Source of the DNA: Gemmatimonadota bacterium
GTDB taxonomy: Bacteria > Gemmatimonadota > Gemmatimonadetes > Longimicrobiales > Gaopeijiaceae
Length of the DNA: 64,000 bases
Reading direction: 5' to 3'
Assembly (NCBI GenBank): GCA_022822445.1
Contig: JAJEBR010000113.1
Location: 36,306-100,305, forward strand
Shown here: positions 36,568 through 45,809 of the stretch, piece by piece
Layout: the number at the start of each line of letters is the position of its first letter
How positions within the stretch are numbered: the stretch's first letter is position 1
Made by a program: the position numbers and the translations under genes
The notes under the pieces: generated by a model
Seen by the model: the letters and a program-made list of their open reading frames with translations, nothing else
The model's database searches: none
Told to the model about the DNA's origin: nothing

Positions 36568-38492
36568 GAACCCCTCGCTTTCGGCTCGGCGACGCCCTGT
36601 TGCCTGCGCGCGTAGATCATCCCGAGACCCAGCGCCAGGAGGACCGCCGGCGCACCGAAGATGATCGCGTAGAACCACATCAGGTTCTCTTCCCTCGTGT
36701 GGAGCACCGGCACGTCCTCTTCGGAACCGATGTCGCCGACGAACGCTTCCTCCTGGTCGAGCCACCGGACCGCGTCCATCACCAGGTACTGGTTGGGAGT
36801 CCAGACACGCAGAAGCTGGTCCGAGAAGATCTCGGCGTCCCCCAGGGCCAGTACGCGCATCCCCGACTCCTCGTCCTCGGCTCCTGCGGCTCCCGCGGGT
36901 TCCTGAAGCTCCACCGCGACGCCGAGGACGTAGCTGCCCCTCTCCTCGGTCTCCTCGTCGAAGGCGAAGTTGCCGTTTCGGTCGGCGTAGCTGTCCAGAC
37001 TGGATTCGATGATCGCCTCGGTGGTCACGCCGGAAATATCGTCGCGCCACCGGAAGCTGCCGGGCCCGACCAGGTGCACCCCACTGGTCTGGCGGCCGAT
37101 GGTCCTGACCGCGGGATGGGTGGTGAAGCGGTGGGTGACGACCAGGCGTCGGTCCGCCGGTGATGGGTTCTGACTCCTCAGGTGCCGCTCGTCGTGGAGG
37201 GTCATCGCCGGCTCGAAGTCGAATGGGAGGTGGTCGCTCAGGCCGTCGAGGGTGAACTCCGAGCCGGCTTCGAGGGCCAGCAACAGAGAACCGCCGCCGT
37301 CCAGGTATCTTCGAACCGCGTCGAGTTCGGCTTCGTGGAACGGCCGCTGCGGGCCGAGGATCATGAGCATCGCGGCGTCGTCCGGGATGGCCTCGCCGAG
37401 CCCGTCCACGATGCCGATATCGAAGACACTGTAGTTGAGCACCTCAAGGCCGGTGCGCAGTTCCTGAAGCGGCAGCTGGGGCCCGAAAAAATCCCCGGGA
37501 TCGGTCTTGGGACCGGCTCCCGGATCGTCGAGCGCCAGCGGATCGTTCATTTCGCCGTGGCCGGTGGTCAGGTAGACGACGCGGCGTTCGCGGTTCAGCA
37601 GCAGCAGCTTCTCGTGGATCTGGCTGTCCAGAATCCTGAGCGTGCCGCGCGCCTCGTCGATGTCCATCCCCAGGTAGATCGACTCCTTGGCGTCCGCGCC
37701 CCGGCCGAGGTAGAGCGACCCCTGGCCGCCCGCCTGCCACTCCCTGGCGGCATCGAGATCGACGAAACGGTCGTACTGCTCGATCACGACCTTGCCGGTC
37801 GAGCGCGCCAGTTCGTTCAGGTAGACGAGCAGCTCGTCCTTGACCTCGTTGACCTCCGGGTAGAAGAGGGCCGCGCGGAGCGGTCCGTCCATGTTGAGCA
37901 CGATCTGGCGGGTCGATTCACCCGGCGTGGCCGTCTTGAAGTAGCTGAAGTTCGCGGTGCGGTTGAACTCCGTCGTGATGTAGCCGATGAAGATCAGGCT
38001 GAGGGCCAGCAGCGAGGCGCTCAGGGCCCCGCCGGCCGTCCGGCGCACACGCAGCGTGTCGACGCGTGCCGCTCCGGCGCTCCCTCCCTTGCTCACCGCC
38101 CACTGGGCCGCCAGTACCGGCAGCAGGGAACAGATCAGCAGGATCGACGAGGACACGAGGAAGAAACGCTTGAAGCGAAGCTCCGGCCGTGTGGCCTCGA
38201 ACTCGAGCCCAAGCAGGTTCACACCGAATTCGGTGGCCGGCGCGAACCCGATCAGCGCGAGGCCGCACCCGGCGTACCCCAGCAGGAAGACGGTCTCCAT
38301 GCCGCGTGCGTCCTTCGGGGCCGCGCGCCAGGAGATGGCCCGCAATGCCTTCGCGGCGCCCACCGCGGCGACGCCGGCCACGACCAGAACGGTGTCGAGC
38401 ACCGGCACTCCGCCGAAGATCCGCACGCCCGCGAAGACTGCGATCAATCCCGCCACGAGGACCCAGGTCAGCCATGGACGCTTCACTCCCAT
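36564..38492 (-). CDS. GldG-like ABC-type uncharacterised transport protein
   Basis: 642 residues: N-terminal membrane helices (about 8-175, four to five segments), a large extracytoplasmic domain (about 200-600; GHGEMNDP, FGPQLPLQEL, LMILGPQRPF, a glutamine-amidotransferase-like fold) and a C-terminal anchoring helix. It resembles GldG of the Bacteroidota gliding ABC complex, though similar proteins occur in non-gliding bacteria. GGAGG seven bases before ATG decides the start, overlapping the permease gene by 10 bases. Operon order is ATPase, permease, GldG-like, DUF4340. Confidence 0.83.
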   Translation of the reverse strand: MGVKRPWLTWVLVAGLIAVFAGVRIFGGVPVLDTVLVVAGVAAVGAAKALRAISWRAAPKDARGMETVFLLGYAGCGLALIGFAPATEFGVNLLGLEFEATRPELRFKRFFLVSSSILLICSLLPVLAAQWAVSKGGSAGAARVDTLRVRRTAGGALSASLLALSLIFIGYITTEFNRTANFSYFKTATPGESTRQIVLNMDGPLRAALFYPEVNEVKDELLVYLNELARSTGKVVIEQYDRFVDLDAAREWQAGGQGSLYLGRGADAKESIYLGMDIDEARGTLRILDSQIHEKLLLLNRERRVVYLTTGHGEMNDPLALDDPGAGPKTDPGDFFGPQLPLQELRTGLEVLNYSVFDIGIVDGLGEAIPDDAAMLMILGPQRPFHEAELDAVRRYLDGGGSLLLALEAGSEFTLDGLSDHLPFDFEPAMTLHDERHLRSQNPSPADRRLVVTHRFTTHPAVRTIGRQTSGVHLVGPGSFRWRDDISGVTTEAIIESSLDSYADRNGNFAFDEETEERGSYVLGVAVELQEPAGAAGAEDEESGMRVLALGDAEIFSDQLLRVWTPNQYLVMDAVRWLDQEEAFVGDIGSEEDVPVLHTREENLMWFYAIIFGAPAVLLALGLGMIYARRQQGVAEPKARGS

Positions 38493-39214
38493 CGCTTGGC
38501 CTCCATCACCCTGGTCGCCAGGTAGAGGAAAAACCACGTCAGCGACAGGTAGTAGACGATGTCGCGCAGGTGGAAAATCCCCTGCTGAAAGCCGACGAAG
38601 TGGCGCTCGTGAATGGCGAGCGCCGCGAAGAAGTTGGAGAGCGGGTACTCGACCACCTCCGACAGCTGCCAGAAGAGGTAGAACATGGCGGTGATGACCG
38701 AGGTGACCACCGCGGCCACCAGCTGACTGCGGCTGAGCGCGCTGCCGAAGAGGCCGATCGCGAGAACCGCGCCGCCGAGCAGCGTCAGGCCCGCGTACCC
38801 GGCGACGATCTGCCCGATGGCGATCTTACCGTTGACGAGGATCAGCAGGGGCATGTAGATCGTCGCCGCGTTGAGGAGGGACAGGAAGGCGAGCGCGGCG
38901 AGAAACTTGCCGAGCACGATCTCGCGGTCGCGCACGGGCGACGTGTCCAGCAGGAGTTGTGTGCCCGTCTGGCGCTCCTCGGCGACCAGGCGCAGCGAGA
39001 GCACGACCGCCGCAATGGTGGTCATGCCGCTGGCCAGGTAGAAGAACACGCCGAGCACAGTTCCCGACAGGAACTCGCCCGCACCGGGGCGGAGCGCTAC
39101 GGCCCAGAACAGGACGCCGTCGAGGAACAGAACGACAGCGCCCACGATGTAACCGATCGGCAGGCGAAGGTAGGTGTTGAACTCCCGCTGAAAGATGATC
39201 CCTGTCGCGCCCAT
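38483..39214 (-). CDS. ABC-2 type permease, GldF-like
   Basis: 243 residues, six predicted helices, with the cytoplasmic motif LVAEERQTGTQLLLDTSPVR typical of ABC-2/GldF permeases. It starts 2 bases after the ATPase stop. It would form the membrane channel driven by the ATPase encoded upstream; cargo unknown. Confidence 0.87.
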   Translation of the reverse strand: MGATGIIFQREFNTYLRLPIGYIVGAVVLFLDGVLFWAVALRPGAGEFLSGTVLGVFFYLASGMTTIAAVVLSLRLVAEERQTGTQLLLDTSPVRDREIVLGKFLAALAFLSLLNAATIYMPLLILVNGKIAIGQIVAGYAGLTLLGGAVLAIGLFGSALSRSQLVAAVVTSVITAMFYLFWQLSEVVEYPLSNFFAALAIHERHFVGFQQGIFHLRDIVYYLSLTWFFLYLATRVMEAKRWE

Positions 39215-39216
39215 CG

Positions 39217-40176
39217 TCAGTTCGTCCCCTCTGCGACGAGCCCCACGAAGACGCGTTCGAGCTGGCGTTCCGCGCGCGTGAGCGTGATCACGTCATGGCC
39301 GGCTTCGACGAGCGCCCGGCAGACCTCCGCCCGCACGTCCGCTTCGCCCTCGATGCGGAAGGTCGCGGTGCCGGGCTCCTCGGTGGTGCCGTCGGCGGCC
39401 CCCGTCCGGTCCACCGTCTTGACCCCGGGGACCCCGGCGATCAGGGCGCGGGCGGCGGTGGCACCGGTGGCGGCAGGCCGCACGGTCACGCGAATCCTGC
39501 GCGAAAGGAGGAGCCGCTCCTCCAGCTGGGCTTCGGAGCCCGACGCGACGATCCGGCCGTCGTCGAGGATCAGCAGTCGGTCGCAGGTCTGGCTGATTTC
39601 GGGGAGGATGTGACTGGAAATGAGGATGGTGTGCGATTCCTTCAGCGCCCGGATCATGGCGCGCATCTCCACGATCTGCACGGGGTCGAGGTCGTGGGTG
39701 GGCTCGTCCATGATGAGCAGGTCCGGCTCGTGGATGATGGCCTGGGCGACGCCGACGCGCTGCCGGTACCCCTGGCTGAGATGGCGCGCGGGCATGTCCC
39801 GCACCTCGGTGATGCGCGTGCACTCCTCGACGGCGGGCATCCGCTCCGACACCGCTTCGGCCGTCATCCCCTTCAGGCGCCCCACGAAGGCGAGGTAGTC
39901 CTTCACCGTCATGTCGCCGTAGACCGGGGGCACCTCGGGCAGATACCCGACGCGCTTGCGGACCTCGTGCGGGTTGTCGAGCACGTCGTGGCCATCGATG
40001 CTCACGCTGCCCGAAGACGGGCGCAGGCCGCAGGCCAGGATGCGCAGCAACGTGGTCTTGCCCACCCCGTTGAGGCCCAGAATGCCCACCGTGTCGCCCT
40101 TCTCGATCTCGAAGGACACGGGGCCGAGGGCTCGCTTGGGGCCGTAGTACCTGGTGACTTCCGTCAACTCTACCAT
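39217..40176 (-). CDS. ABC transporter ATPase, GldA-like
   Basis: 319 residues. Walker A is GLNGVGKTT, the signature LSQGYRQRV, Walker B LLIMDEPTHDLDP (His where Asn is usual), and switch His in SSHILPEI. A C-terminal extension of about 90 residues follows the ATPase core. It powers the ABC-2 permease. ATG chosen at MVELTEVTRYYG, which matches family starts; the longer frame upstream is not conserved. First gene of the operon. Confidence 0.9.
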   Translation of the reverse strand: MVELTEVTRYYGPKRALGPVSFEIEKGDTVGILGLNGVGKTTLLRILACGLRPSSGSVSIDGHDVLDNPHEVRKRVGYLPEVPPVYGDMTVKDYLAFVGRLKGMTAEAVSERMPAVEECTRITEVRDMPARHLSQGYRQRVGVAQAIIHEPDLLIMDEPTHDLDPVQIVEMRAMIRALKESHTILISSHILPEISQTCDRLLILDDGRIVASGSEAQLEERLLLSRRIRVTVRPAATGATAARALIAGVPGVKTVDRTGAADGTTEEPGTATFRIEGEADVRAEVCRALVEAGHDVITLTRAERQLERVFVGLVAEGTN

Positions 40177-40252
40177 GCGACTCGGGAAGCGGCAGGGGTG
40201 GATGCGCGCGGGGGAATACACGACTGCAAAGCTAGGGTGCGACTGGACGGGG

Positions 40253-40675
40253 TCAAGGTTGCCCGGGGGCAGGGGGCCCCGGCGCGGACTGCTGCATCAA
40301 CGCCATCAGCATGCAACCACAGGCGATCACTGACGCTCCCACCCACCACCAGGCCATCAACCCATGGATTCCGTCGTGCACGCTCGCCGCAATCGCGGCA
40401 ATCAGCAGGACGACCCGCAGGGCGCGCGCACGGTACACCAGTCGAAGCAGCGCAAGACTTCGCGGGCCGGCGACCAGGGGGGGGATGAGGATCGCATAGA
40501 GTGAAGGGCCTATCGCAATGAAGAAAAGGCCGAGCGCCCAGCCCTCGTCGGGGTCGACGAACGCCAGCGCCAGCCCGCCCACGCCCGCGACCAGCATCAT
40601 TGCGACCGCGATGTTCGTCAAGATCAATGCCCGGCGCAGGCGGCGCAGAAGCTTTGGTGTCCGTGATTCCTCCAT
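40253..40675 (-). CDS. Small membrane protein, four helices
   Basis: 140 residues with four predicted membrane segments (about 18-40, 47-70, 78-98, 105-128) and a basic N-terminus (RTPKLLRRLRRA). No family recognised. ATG chosen because GGGAGAA lies six bases upstream. It lies between the parvulin-like gene and the ABC operon on the same strand; a functional link is not evident. Confidence 0.6.
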   Translation of the reverse strand: MEESRTPKLLRRLRRALILTNIAVAMMLVAGVGGLALAFVDPDEGWALGLFFIAIGPSLYAILIPPLVAGPRSLALLRLVYRARALRVVLLIAAIAASVHDGIHGLMAWWWVGASVIACGCMLMALMQQSAPGPPAPGQP

Positions 40676-40705
40676 GGGCTTCTCCCTCATGGCTGCAAAG
40701 TACGG

Positions 40706-42073
40706 CTACGGCGTACCGTTTGGCCCGCCCCCCGGTTCCACCGTGGCCCGCGCCTGCACGATGGCGGCCAGCACACCCCGCATCCGCACCCGCGTGTCGA
40801 CGCGGTCGAGCAGCCAGGCTTCGAAGAGCGGCGACATCACGCGCACGGGCTCCTCCCTCGCCGCGATCAGCGCCATGTGGCGTGCCAGCGCCTCGCGGGA
40901 CGGTGCATCGGCGGCGCCCAATGCCAGGGCGCGGGTCCAGTATTCCATCTGGTCGGCGTGGGCCAGGAAGAACGACTCCTCGAGCGCCGGGTCCAGGGCC
41001 ATCCCGCGTGCGGCGGCGTCGACAATCCTGAGTTCGCGGGTTCCCACGTCGGTGATGAGGTCTTCCAGCCGTTCCTGGCCGGCTTCCGCCCACTGCGCCA
41101 GCGCTTGAAGGGGGACGAAGTGGAAGTCGCGTGCGATCACGCTCGCGGTGAGCCGACCGGCGGGGTGCGTGGCCGACGAATCGCCTGCCGCATCCACGCG
41201 CGCGCCCCAGGTCGCCAGCGGCTGACGCGATTCCAGCCAGACGCCCGGATCCTCCGCGATCCTCCGCAGCGTGGCCGTGGCGCCCGGAACCACGGCGAAA
41301 CCACGGGCCGTCCGCTCGTCCTGCGCCGCCGCGGCGTCCGCCTCGGCCAGGCGCCGCTCGCGCAGGAGGCCGATGAACTGGAACTCGATCTCGGGGAAGG
41401 TGGGGCGATAGATGATGTGGAACCCCTGGCTGCTCTGGGTGACAGGGGACACCTGGCCGGGTTCGAGGCGGAAGGCGACCCGGTCCAGGGTGGATGGCAG
41501 TTCGCCCGGGCCGAAGAGGCCCATCACCCCGCCGGACGGCTTCGAGGCCTCGTCCTCGCTCTCGGCGACGGCGTCGATCCACGAGCCGCCGTCGGCAATC
41601 TCCTGCAGCAGCCGGTCCGCCGTTCGCTGCTGTTGGAGGCGCATGCCGGACGACATCCCCGGTTCGGCCCGCCGCTGCACCTGTGCCACCAGGCGGAGCG
41701 CGCCTTCCTCGTGGACGGCCGCCGCTTCGGCCGAGGTAACCACGACCGTCGTGCCCAGGCGCTGCTCCCGGTCAGCGTCCAGGATCGCCTCACGGCGCAC
41801 GGCCCACGCGACCGCCTCCATCGCCTCACTGCCCAGCAGCGAGTCGCCCGCGGCCGCGCGCTGCGACATCGCCGCCGCGGCGACCCAGTGACCCGCCAGC
41901 TCGGAGACGGCCACCGTATCGAGCGGGAACGGCTGCGCCACCACGAGCAGCTCGGCCAGCCGCTCCTCGGTCAGCGTCCAGTCACCCGCGCGGGCCACCA
42001 CCCCGCGATCCCTCACGTCGCTGCACGAAGCCAGCGCCGTCAGCGCCACCAGCGTCCCGAGCAGCGGCGGCAT
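40706..42073 (-). CDS. Parvulin-type peptidyl-prolyl isomerase lipoprotein
   Basis: About 455 residues. Signal with lipobox ALASC, SurA-like N-terminal helical domain, and a rotamase domain (about 150-270; GGVMGLFGPGELPSTLDRVA, LEPGQVSPVTQSSQGFHIIY). A long helical C-terminal part follows. It would assist folding of outer-membrane or periplasmic proteins. Start chosen at MPPLLGTLVAL just before the hydrophobic segment; a longer form with 26 extra residues is possible. Confidence 0.82.
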   Translation of the reverse strand: MPPLLGTLVALTALASCSDVRDRGVVARAGDWTLTEERLAELLVVAQPFPLDTVAVSELAGHWVAAAAMSQRAAAGDSLLGSEAMEAVAWAVRREAILDADREQRLGTTVVVTSAEAAAVHEEGALRLVAQVQRRAEPGMSSGMRLQQQRTADRLLQEIADGGSWIDAVAESEDEASKPSGGVMGLFGPGELPSTLDRVAFRLEPGQVSPVTQSSQGFHIIYRPTFPEIEFQFIGLLRERRLAEADAAAAQDERTARGFAVVPGATATLRRIAEDPGVWLESRQPLATWGARVDAAGDSSATHPAGRLTASVIARDFHFVPLQALAQWAEAGQERLEDLITDVGTRELRIVDAAARGMALDPALEESFFLAHADQMEYWTRALALGAADAPSREALARHMALIAAREEPVRVMSPLFEAWLLDRVDTRVRMRGVLAAIVQARATVEPGGGPNGTP

Positions 42074-42163
42074 ACCATGCACCCGCCCCGGCGGCCTTCC
42101 CACGCGAGTCCGTGGATCAGTCCGCGCGAACGGCGCGGCGAGCTTTTCCACGGGCCGCCCGGC

Positions 42164-42637
42164 CTACCTGATCGTCACCGTGATGGTGTCGGCGACCGGG
42201 GGATCGAGGGGGATGTGCACGCCGTCGGCGACCACCGCGATGATCCGGTGCTCGCCCGGAGGGAGGTCCTCCAGTGTGAACTCGGTCTGGGCGAGGCCCA
42301 TGTGAAAGTGGACGCCGGGGTCGTTGGGGATGGGCAGTTCCCAGTCCACGTCTCCGTTCACGATCAGATGGTGATGACCGGTCCCCGCGTCCATGACGCC
42401 GGCCTCGACGATCTCGAGGTTCTCGACCTCCATCACAACCAGCACCGGGCCGGCATCGAGTTCCGCACCGTCGGCGGGCGACACGATGGTCACGGTGGCC
42501 GGGCCCGCCGCCTCCTCCATGGGCACCATGTCCGTCTCGTCCGCCTCGCCGCCCGCGTCGCCGCCGCCACAACCCGCCATCACGGCCACGACCGCGGATC
42601 CAATCACGAAACGAAACGTTCGCTCGATCTTTGCCAT
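42164..42637 (-). CDS. DUF4399 lipoprotein
   Basis: 157 residues. Signal peptide and lipobox VMAGC, a short acidic linker, then a DUF4399 domain with VTIVSPADGAEL, the metal-ligand-like GTGHHHLIVNGD and GVHFHMGLAQTEFTLEDLPP. The His-rich motif suggests metal binding at the cell surface, an inference. GGGAGAA lies before the ATG. Divergent from the 5'-3' exonuclease gene. Confidence 0.83.
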   Translation of the reverse strand: MAKIERTFRFVIGSAVVAVMAGCGGGDAGGEADETDMVPMEEAAGPATVTIVSPADGAELDAGPVLVVMEVENLEIVEAGVMDAGTGHHHLIVNGDVDWELPIPNDPGVHFHMGLAQTEFTLEDLPPGEHRIIAVVADGVHIPLDPPVADTITVTIR

Positions 42638-42766
42638 CCTCTGATTCTCCCTTTGGTACCACGGAGTGGACTGAACCGGACAGCCAACCTGGCGCTTTCG
42701 GCGGTTGCGCGCCAGCCCGGCGCGGCCCACCGTAACGAAACCGCCCGTTCGGTTGTCCCTGGGTCG

Positions 42767-43657
42767 ATGAACGTTCACCTGATCGACGGCACCTACGAGC
42801 TCTTCCGACACTACTACGGCGCGCCCGGCGCCACGGACCGCGCCGGCCGCGAAGCGGGGGGCGTGCGCGGCGTGCTCTACTCGCTCCTCGGCATGCTGGA
42901 AGCGGGCGTGACGCATATGGCGGTCGCCACCGACCATGTGATCGAGTCCTTCCGGAACCAGCTCTGGGCCGGCTACAAGACCGGCGCCGGGATCGATCCC
43001 GACCTCCTGGCGCAGTTCCGGCCCCTTGAGGACGGATTGCGGGCGATGGGCGTGCAGGTCTGGCCGATGGAGGAGCTGGAGGCCGACGACGGGCTCGCAT
43101 CCGGGGCGGCGCTCGCGGCGCGTGACGCGCGGGTCGAGTGCATCTACCTGTGCACGCCCGACAAGGACCTTGCGCAGTGCGTGCGGGGGAGCCGCATCGT
43201 CCAGTGGGACCGGCGCAAGGGCGAGGTCCGGGACCACGTCGGGGTCGTCAACAAGTTCGGCGTGCCGCCTCGCAGCATACCCGACTACCTCGCGCTGGTC
43301 GGCGACAGCGCCGACGGCTTCCCGGGAGTCCCCGGTTGGGGCGCGAAGTCGACTGCACTCGTGCTTTCCCGCTACCTGCACCTGGAGGACATCCCGGCGC
43401 GGGCCAGGGGCTGGGACGTAACGGTGCGCGGCGCCGCCCGCCTGGCCGCGGCGCTGCGCCAACACCGAGCCAACGCCTTTCTGTTCCGCGATCTGGCGAC
43501 CCTTCGCGACGGCGCCGCCCTGTTCGACGACGTGGACGAACTGGAGTGGCAAGGGCCCACGCCCGCCTTCGAGAAGTTCGCCGACAACCTCGGCGCGCCC
43601 GCACTCGCGGCGCGGGCCGAACGAATCCACCGCAAGTCGCAGAGCCCTACCGTGTGA
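42767..43657 (+). CDS. Stand-alone 5'-3' exonuclease / flap endonuclease domain protein
   Basis: 296 residues with the PolA-type 5' nuclease fold. MNVHLIDGTYELFR is the first motif; VATDHVIESFRNQLWAGYKT, EADDGLASG and CTPDKDLAQCV carry metal-binding acidic residues. The helix-hairpin-helix region follows (YLALVGDSADGFPGVPGWG). It would process DNA flaps or RNA primers independently of DNA polymerase I. Length is typical of ExoIX/short FEN proteins. No polymerase domain follows. Confidence 0.88.
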   Translation: MNVHLIDGTYELFRHYYGAPGATDRAGREAGGVRGVLYSLLGMLEAGVTHMAVATDHVIESFRNQLWAGYKTGAGIDPDLLAQFRPLEDGLRAMGVQVWPMEELEADDGLASGAALAARDARVECIYLCTPDKDLAQCVRGSRIVQWDRRKGEVRDHVGVVNKFGVPPRSIPDYLALVGDSADGFPGVPGWGAKSTALVLSRYLHLEDIPARARGWDVTVRGAARLAAALRQHRANAFLFRDLATLRDGAALFDDVDELEWQGPTPAFEKFADNLGAPALAARAERIHRKSQSPTV

Positions 43658-43696
43658 GGCGGGCCTGCCGTGTGCAACCAACAAGGAGATGAAGAC

Positions 43697-44194
43697 ATGA
43701 AACAAGCGACCATCCATCGACGGATCACCAGCCTCGGCATCCTCGCCGCGGCGATCGCCCTCGTCCTCCCGGCGTCCCTGTCCGCTCAGCGCGGCGCGGG
43801 CGGTGCCGGGGCCCGGGGCGGGATGTTCAACAACCCGGCCATCATGCTGTGGACCCAGCTCGACCAGAACTACGAGGAGTTCACCAGGCAGCTGACCCTC
43901 ACGGAAGAGCAGACGGAGAGCATCGCCGGGCTGCTCAAGGAGTTCCGCGAGAAGAACGAGCAGGGGCTGGGCGAGTACGCCGAGATGCGCCAGAGCATGC
44001 GCAACCGCGGCGCCGGCGGCGGTGGTGGCGCGGGCGCGGGCGGAGGGCGCGAAGCCTTCCAGAGGATCCGAACGCTTCTCGAAAAGCTCAATCCGGCCTT
44101 CGAGAAGCTGCACACCGATCTCGGCGAGCTGCTGACCGAGGATCAGAACAAGAAGATGACCGAGCTGCTGCAGCCCAGGCGGCCGGGAGGCTGA
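43697..44194 (+). CDS. Spy/CpxP-like exported small protein
   Basis: 165 residues. A signal peptide ends near SLSAQRG, followed by a Gly-rich stretch and a helical region with QLTLTEEQTESIAGLLKEFR and a second ELLTEDQNKKMTELL, like the LTxxQ repeats of Spy/CpxP chaperones. A Gly-rich linker (about 104-116) separates the helices. Periplasmic chaperone or metal-binding role is inferred. AAGGAGA precedes the ATG. Confidence 0.7.
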   Translation: MKQATIHRRITSLGILAAAIALVLPASLSAQRGAGGAGARGGMFNNPAIMLWTQLDQNYEEFTRQLTLTEEQTESIAGLLKEFREKNEQGLGEYAEMRQSMRNRGAGGGGGAGAGGGREAFQRIRTLLEKLNPAFEKLHTDLGELLTEDQNKKMTELLQPRRPGG

Positions 44195-44207
44195 CAGGGG
44201 CGGGACC

Positions 44208-45662
44208 CTACCCGACCGTCTTCAGGATCCAGTCCGCAATCAGTTCCATCGCGTCGACCGACCAGGTTTCCTCGATCGACTGGTATTCGCTCGGGGCGCC
44301 CGTCTGCGCGTGCTGGAAGAGGTGGTTGAGGCCCGGGAGGGCGTGGATCTCGTAGCGGGTGTTGCCGCCGCGCCGTAGCGCCGCCTCGATCGCACGCAGG
44401 TTCTCTTCGTAGGGGACCTGCAGGTCCTTCTCGCCGTTGATCGCGAGGACCGGCACGGTCACCCTGGCGATCACCTCGGCCGGTTCGTAGGTCAGGAAGA
44501 AGCGGAACCAGGGGTTGTTGACCTGCTGGACCTGGGCCGCGATGGCCTGCTCGATCGCGGCGGCGTCCGTGCCGCCTCCCTGGGCGCCCGCGTTCTCGAT
44601 CCCGGTCCTCAGGATCGTCGCGATCGCCTCGCCTGCGGGCTCGAGATCGGGTTCGGTCTTGAGGACCTCGAAGATGGCGCGCTGTTGCTCCCGGTTGGCC
44701 GCGATCGCCTCCTCGGGGGCGCCCGCCGCACGGGCGATGAGCGCTGCCTGCGCGTAGAGGATCTCCTCGCCGTTTACTCCCGTGCCGGCCATGAGGACGA
44801 TGTAGCCGACGTCGGGGGACCGGACCGCCGCTATCGGCGCGATCAGGCCGCCCTCGGAGTGACCGGCGAGGCCGATCGCCGCGGGATCGATGTCGTCACG
44901 GGACTTCAGGTAGGCGACTCCGGCGAGGGCATCGGTGGCGAAGTCCTCGGTGGTCGCGCTGGCGAAGTTGCCCGTCGACTCCCCCACGCCGCGGTCGTCG
45001 TAGCGGAGGACGGCGATGCCGCGGCGGGTGAGATGGTCGGCCAGCACGAGGAACGGGCGGTGCCCCATGAGCGCCTCATCGCGGTCCTGGGGGCCGGAGC
45101 CCGAGATGAGGATCGCGGCCGGGAAGGGGCCACCGGACGCGGGCCGCGTGAAGGTGCCCGCCAGGGTGTGGCCGCCCTCCGGGTTGGTGTAGGTGACGTC
45201 TTCGGCCAGGTACGGGTAGGGTTCCTCCGGGTTCTGGGGGCGCCGCGGCGGGGCTCCGTCGTCGGGGCCCGGCTCGAGGACGAGCGGGAAGGACTGGCCC
45301 GACTGGGTGAAGGTGCCGGTGATCGTCCGGTCCTCTCCCTCACCGGCCAGGGTGCCCCGGTACGATGCAGCGACCATCGGCATCGACATCGAGATGGTGT
45401 CGCCGGACATGGTCGTCTCCGCAACGGGAATCTCCGTGTTGCCCTGGTCGATCGAGAACAGCGTGGTGCCGAGCACGTCGTCGGTCTCGGTCACGACGAA
45501 GCGCAGACGCAGCTGGGCCGCGCCGACATCGAGGGTGCCCATCCAGGTTCCCACGAAGTCGCCGGGGCCGGGTGCGGGGGGTTCCTGGGGGGCGGCCGCG
45601 TCGACGGTCGCCGCGCTACCCAGTGGGATGAGGATGGCCATGCAGGCCAGCAGGGGTTTCAT
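44208..45662 (-). CDS. Secreted alpha/beta hydrolase (S33-like)
   Basis: 484 residues. Signal peptide (1-23), an N-terminal beta domain of about 120 residues (VGTWMGTLDVGAAQLRLRF), then an alpha/beta-hydrolase fold: nucleophile in GLAGHSEGGLIAP, acid in INGEKDLQVP and His in LPGLNHLFQH. It would hydrolyse esters or peptides outside the cytoplasm. AAAGGAA precedes the ATG. Regulatory-like element copy D lies about 60 bases upstream in the same orientation. Confidence 0.87.
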   Translation of the reverse strand: MKPLLACMAILIPLGSAATVDAAAPQEPPAPGPGDFVGTWMGTLDVGAAQLRLRFVVTETDDVLGTTLFSIDQGNTEIPVAETTMSGDTISMSMPMVAASYRGTLAGEGEDRTITGTFTQSGQSFPLVLEPGPDDGAPPRRPQNPEEPYPYLAEDVTYTNPEGGHTLAGTFTRPASGGPFPAAILISGSGPQDRDEALMGHRPFLVLADHLTRRGIAVLRYDDRGVGESTGNFASATTEDFATDALAGVAYLKSRDDIDPAAIGLAGHSEGGLIAPIAAVRSPDVGYIVLMAGTGVNGEEILYAQAALIARAAGAPEEAIAANREQQRAIFEVLKTEPDLEPAGEAIATILRTGIENAGAQGGGTDAAAIEQAIAAQVQQVNNPWFRFFLTYEPAEVIARVTVPVLAINGEKDLQVPYEENLRAIEAALRRGGNTRYEIHALPGLNHLFQHAQTGAPSEYQSIEETWSVDAMELIADWILKTVG

Positions 45663-45710
45663 CGATCGTTCCTTTCACGTGGTTTCGCATGCGCAGAATC
45701 CAGGACGAAT

Positions 45711-45747
45711 GTAAAGTCGACATGACATTTTGACATGTTCTCATTAC
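45711..45747 (-). promoter_or_regulatory. Dispersed regulatory-like element, copy D
   Basis: On the minus strand it begins GTAATG and has AAAATGTCATGTC, ending ACTTTAC. The first 24 bases match copy A at 16 positions, mainly the two ends. It also holds an inverted repeat ACATG...CATGT. It points at the alpha/beta hydrolase gene starting at 45662. The weakest of the four copies. Confidence 0.35.
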
Positions 45748-45809
45748 AGTTTTGCCGATACAGACCTGCGAACGGGCCAGTCAGGGTACGGCCCACCACC
45801 TGCGGTCCT

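Noticed and set aside
42638..44113. Long upstream extension of the DUF4399 frame
   Set aside because: It is antisense to the exonuclease and Spy-like genes; the lipobox-bearing signal peptide defines the true start.
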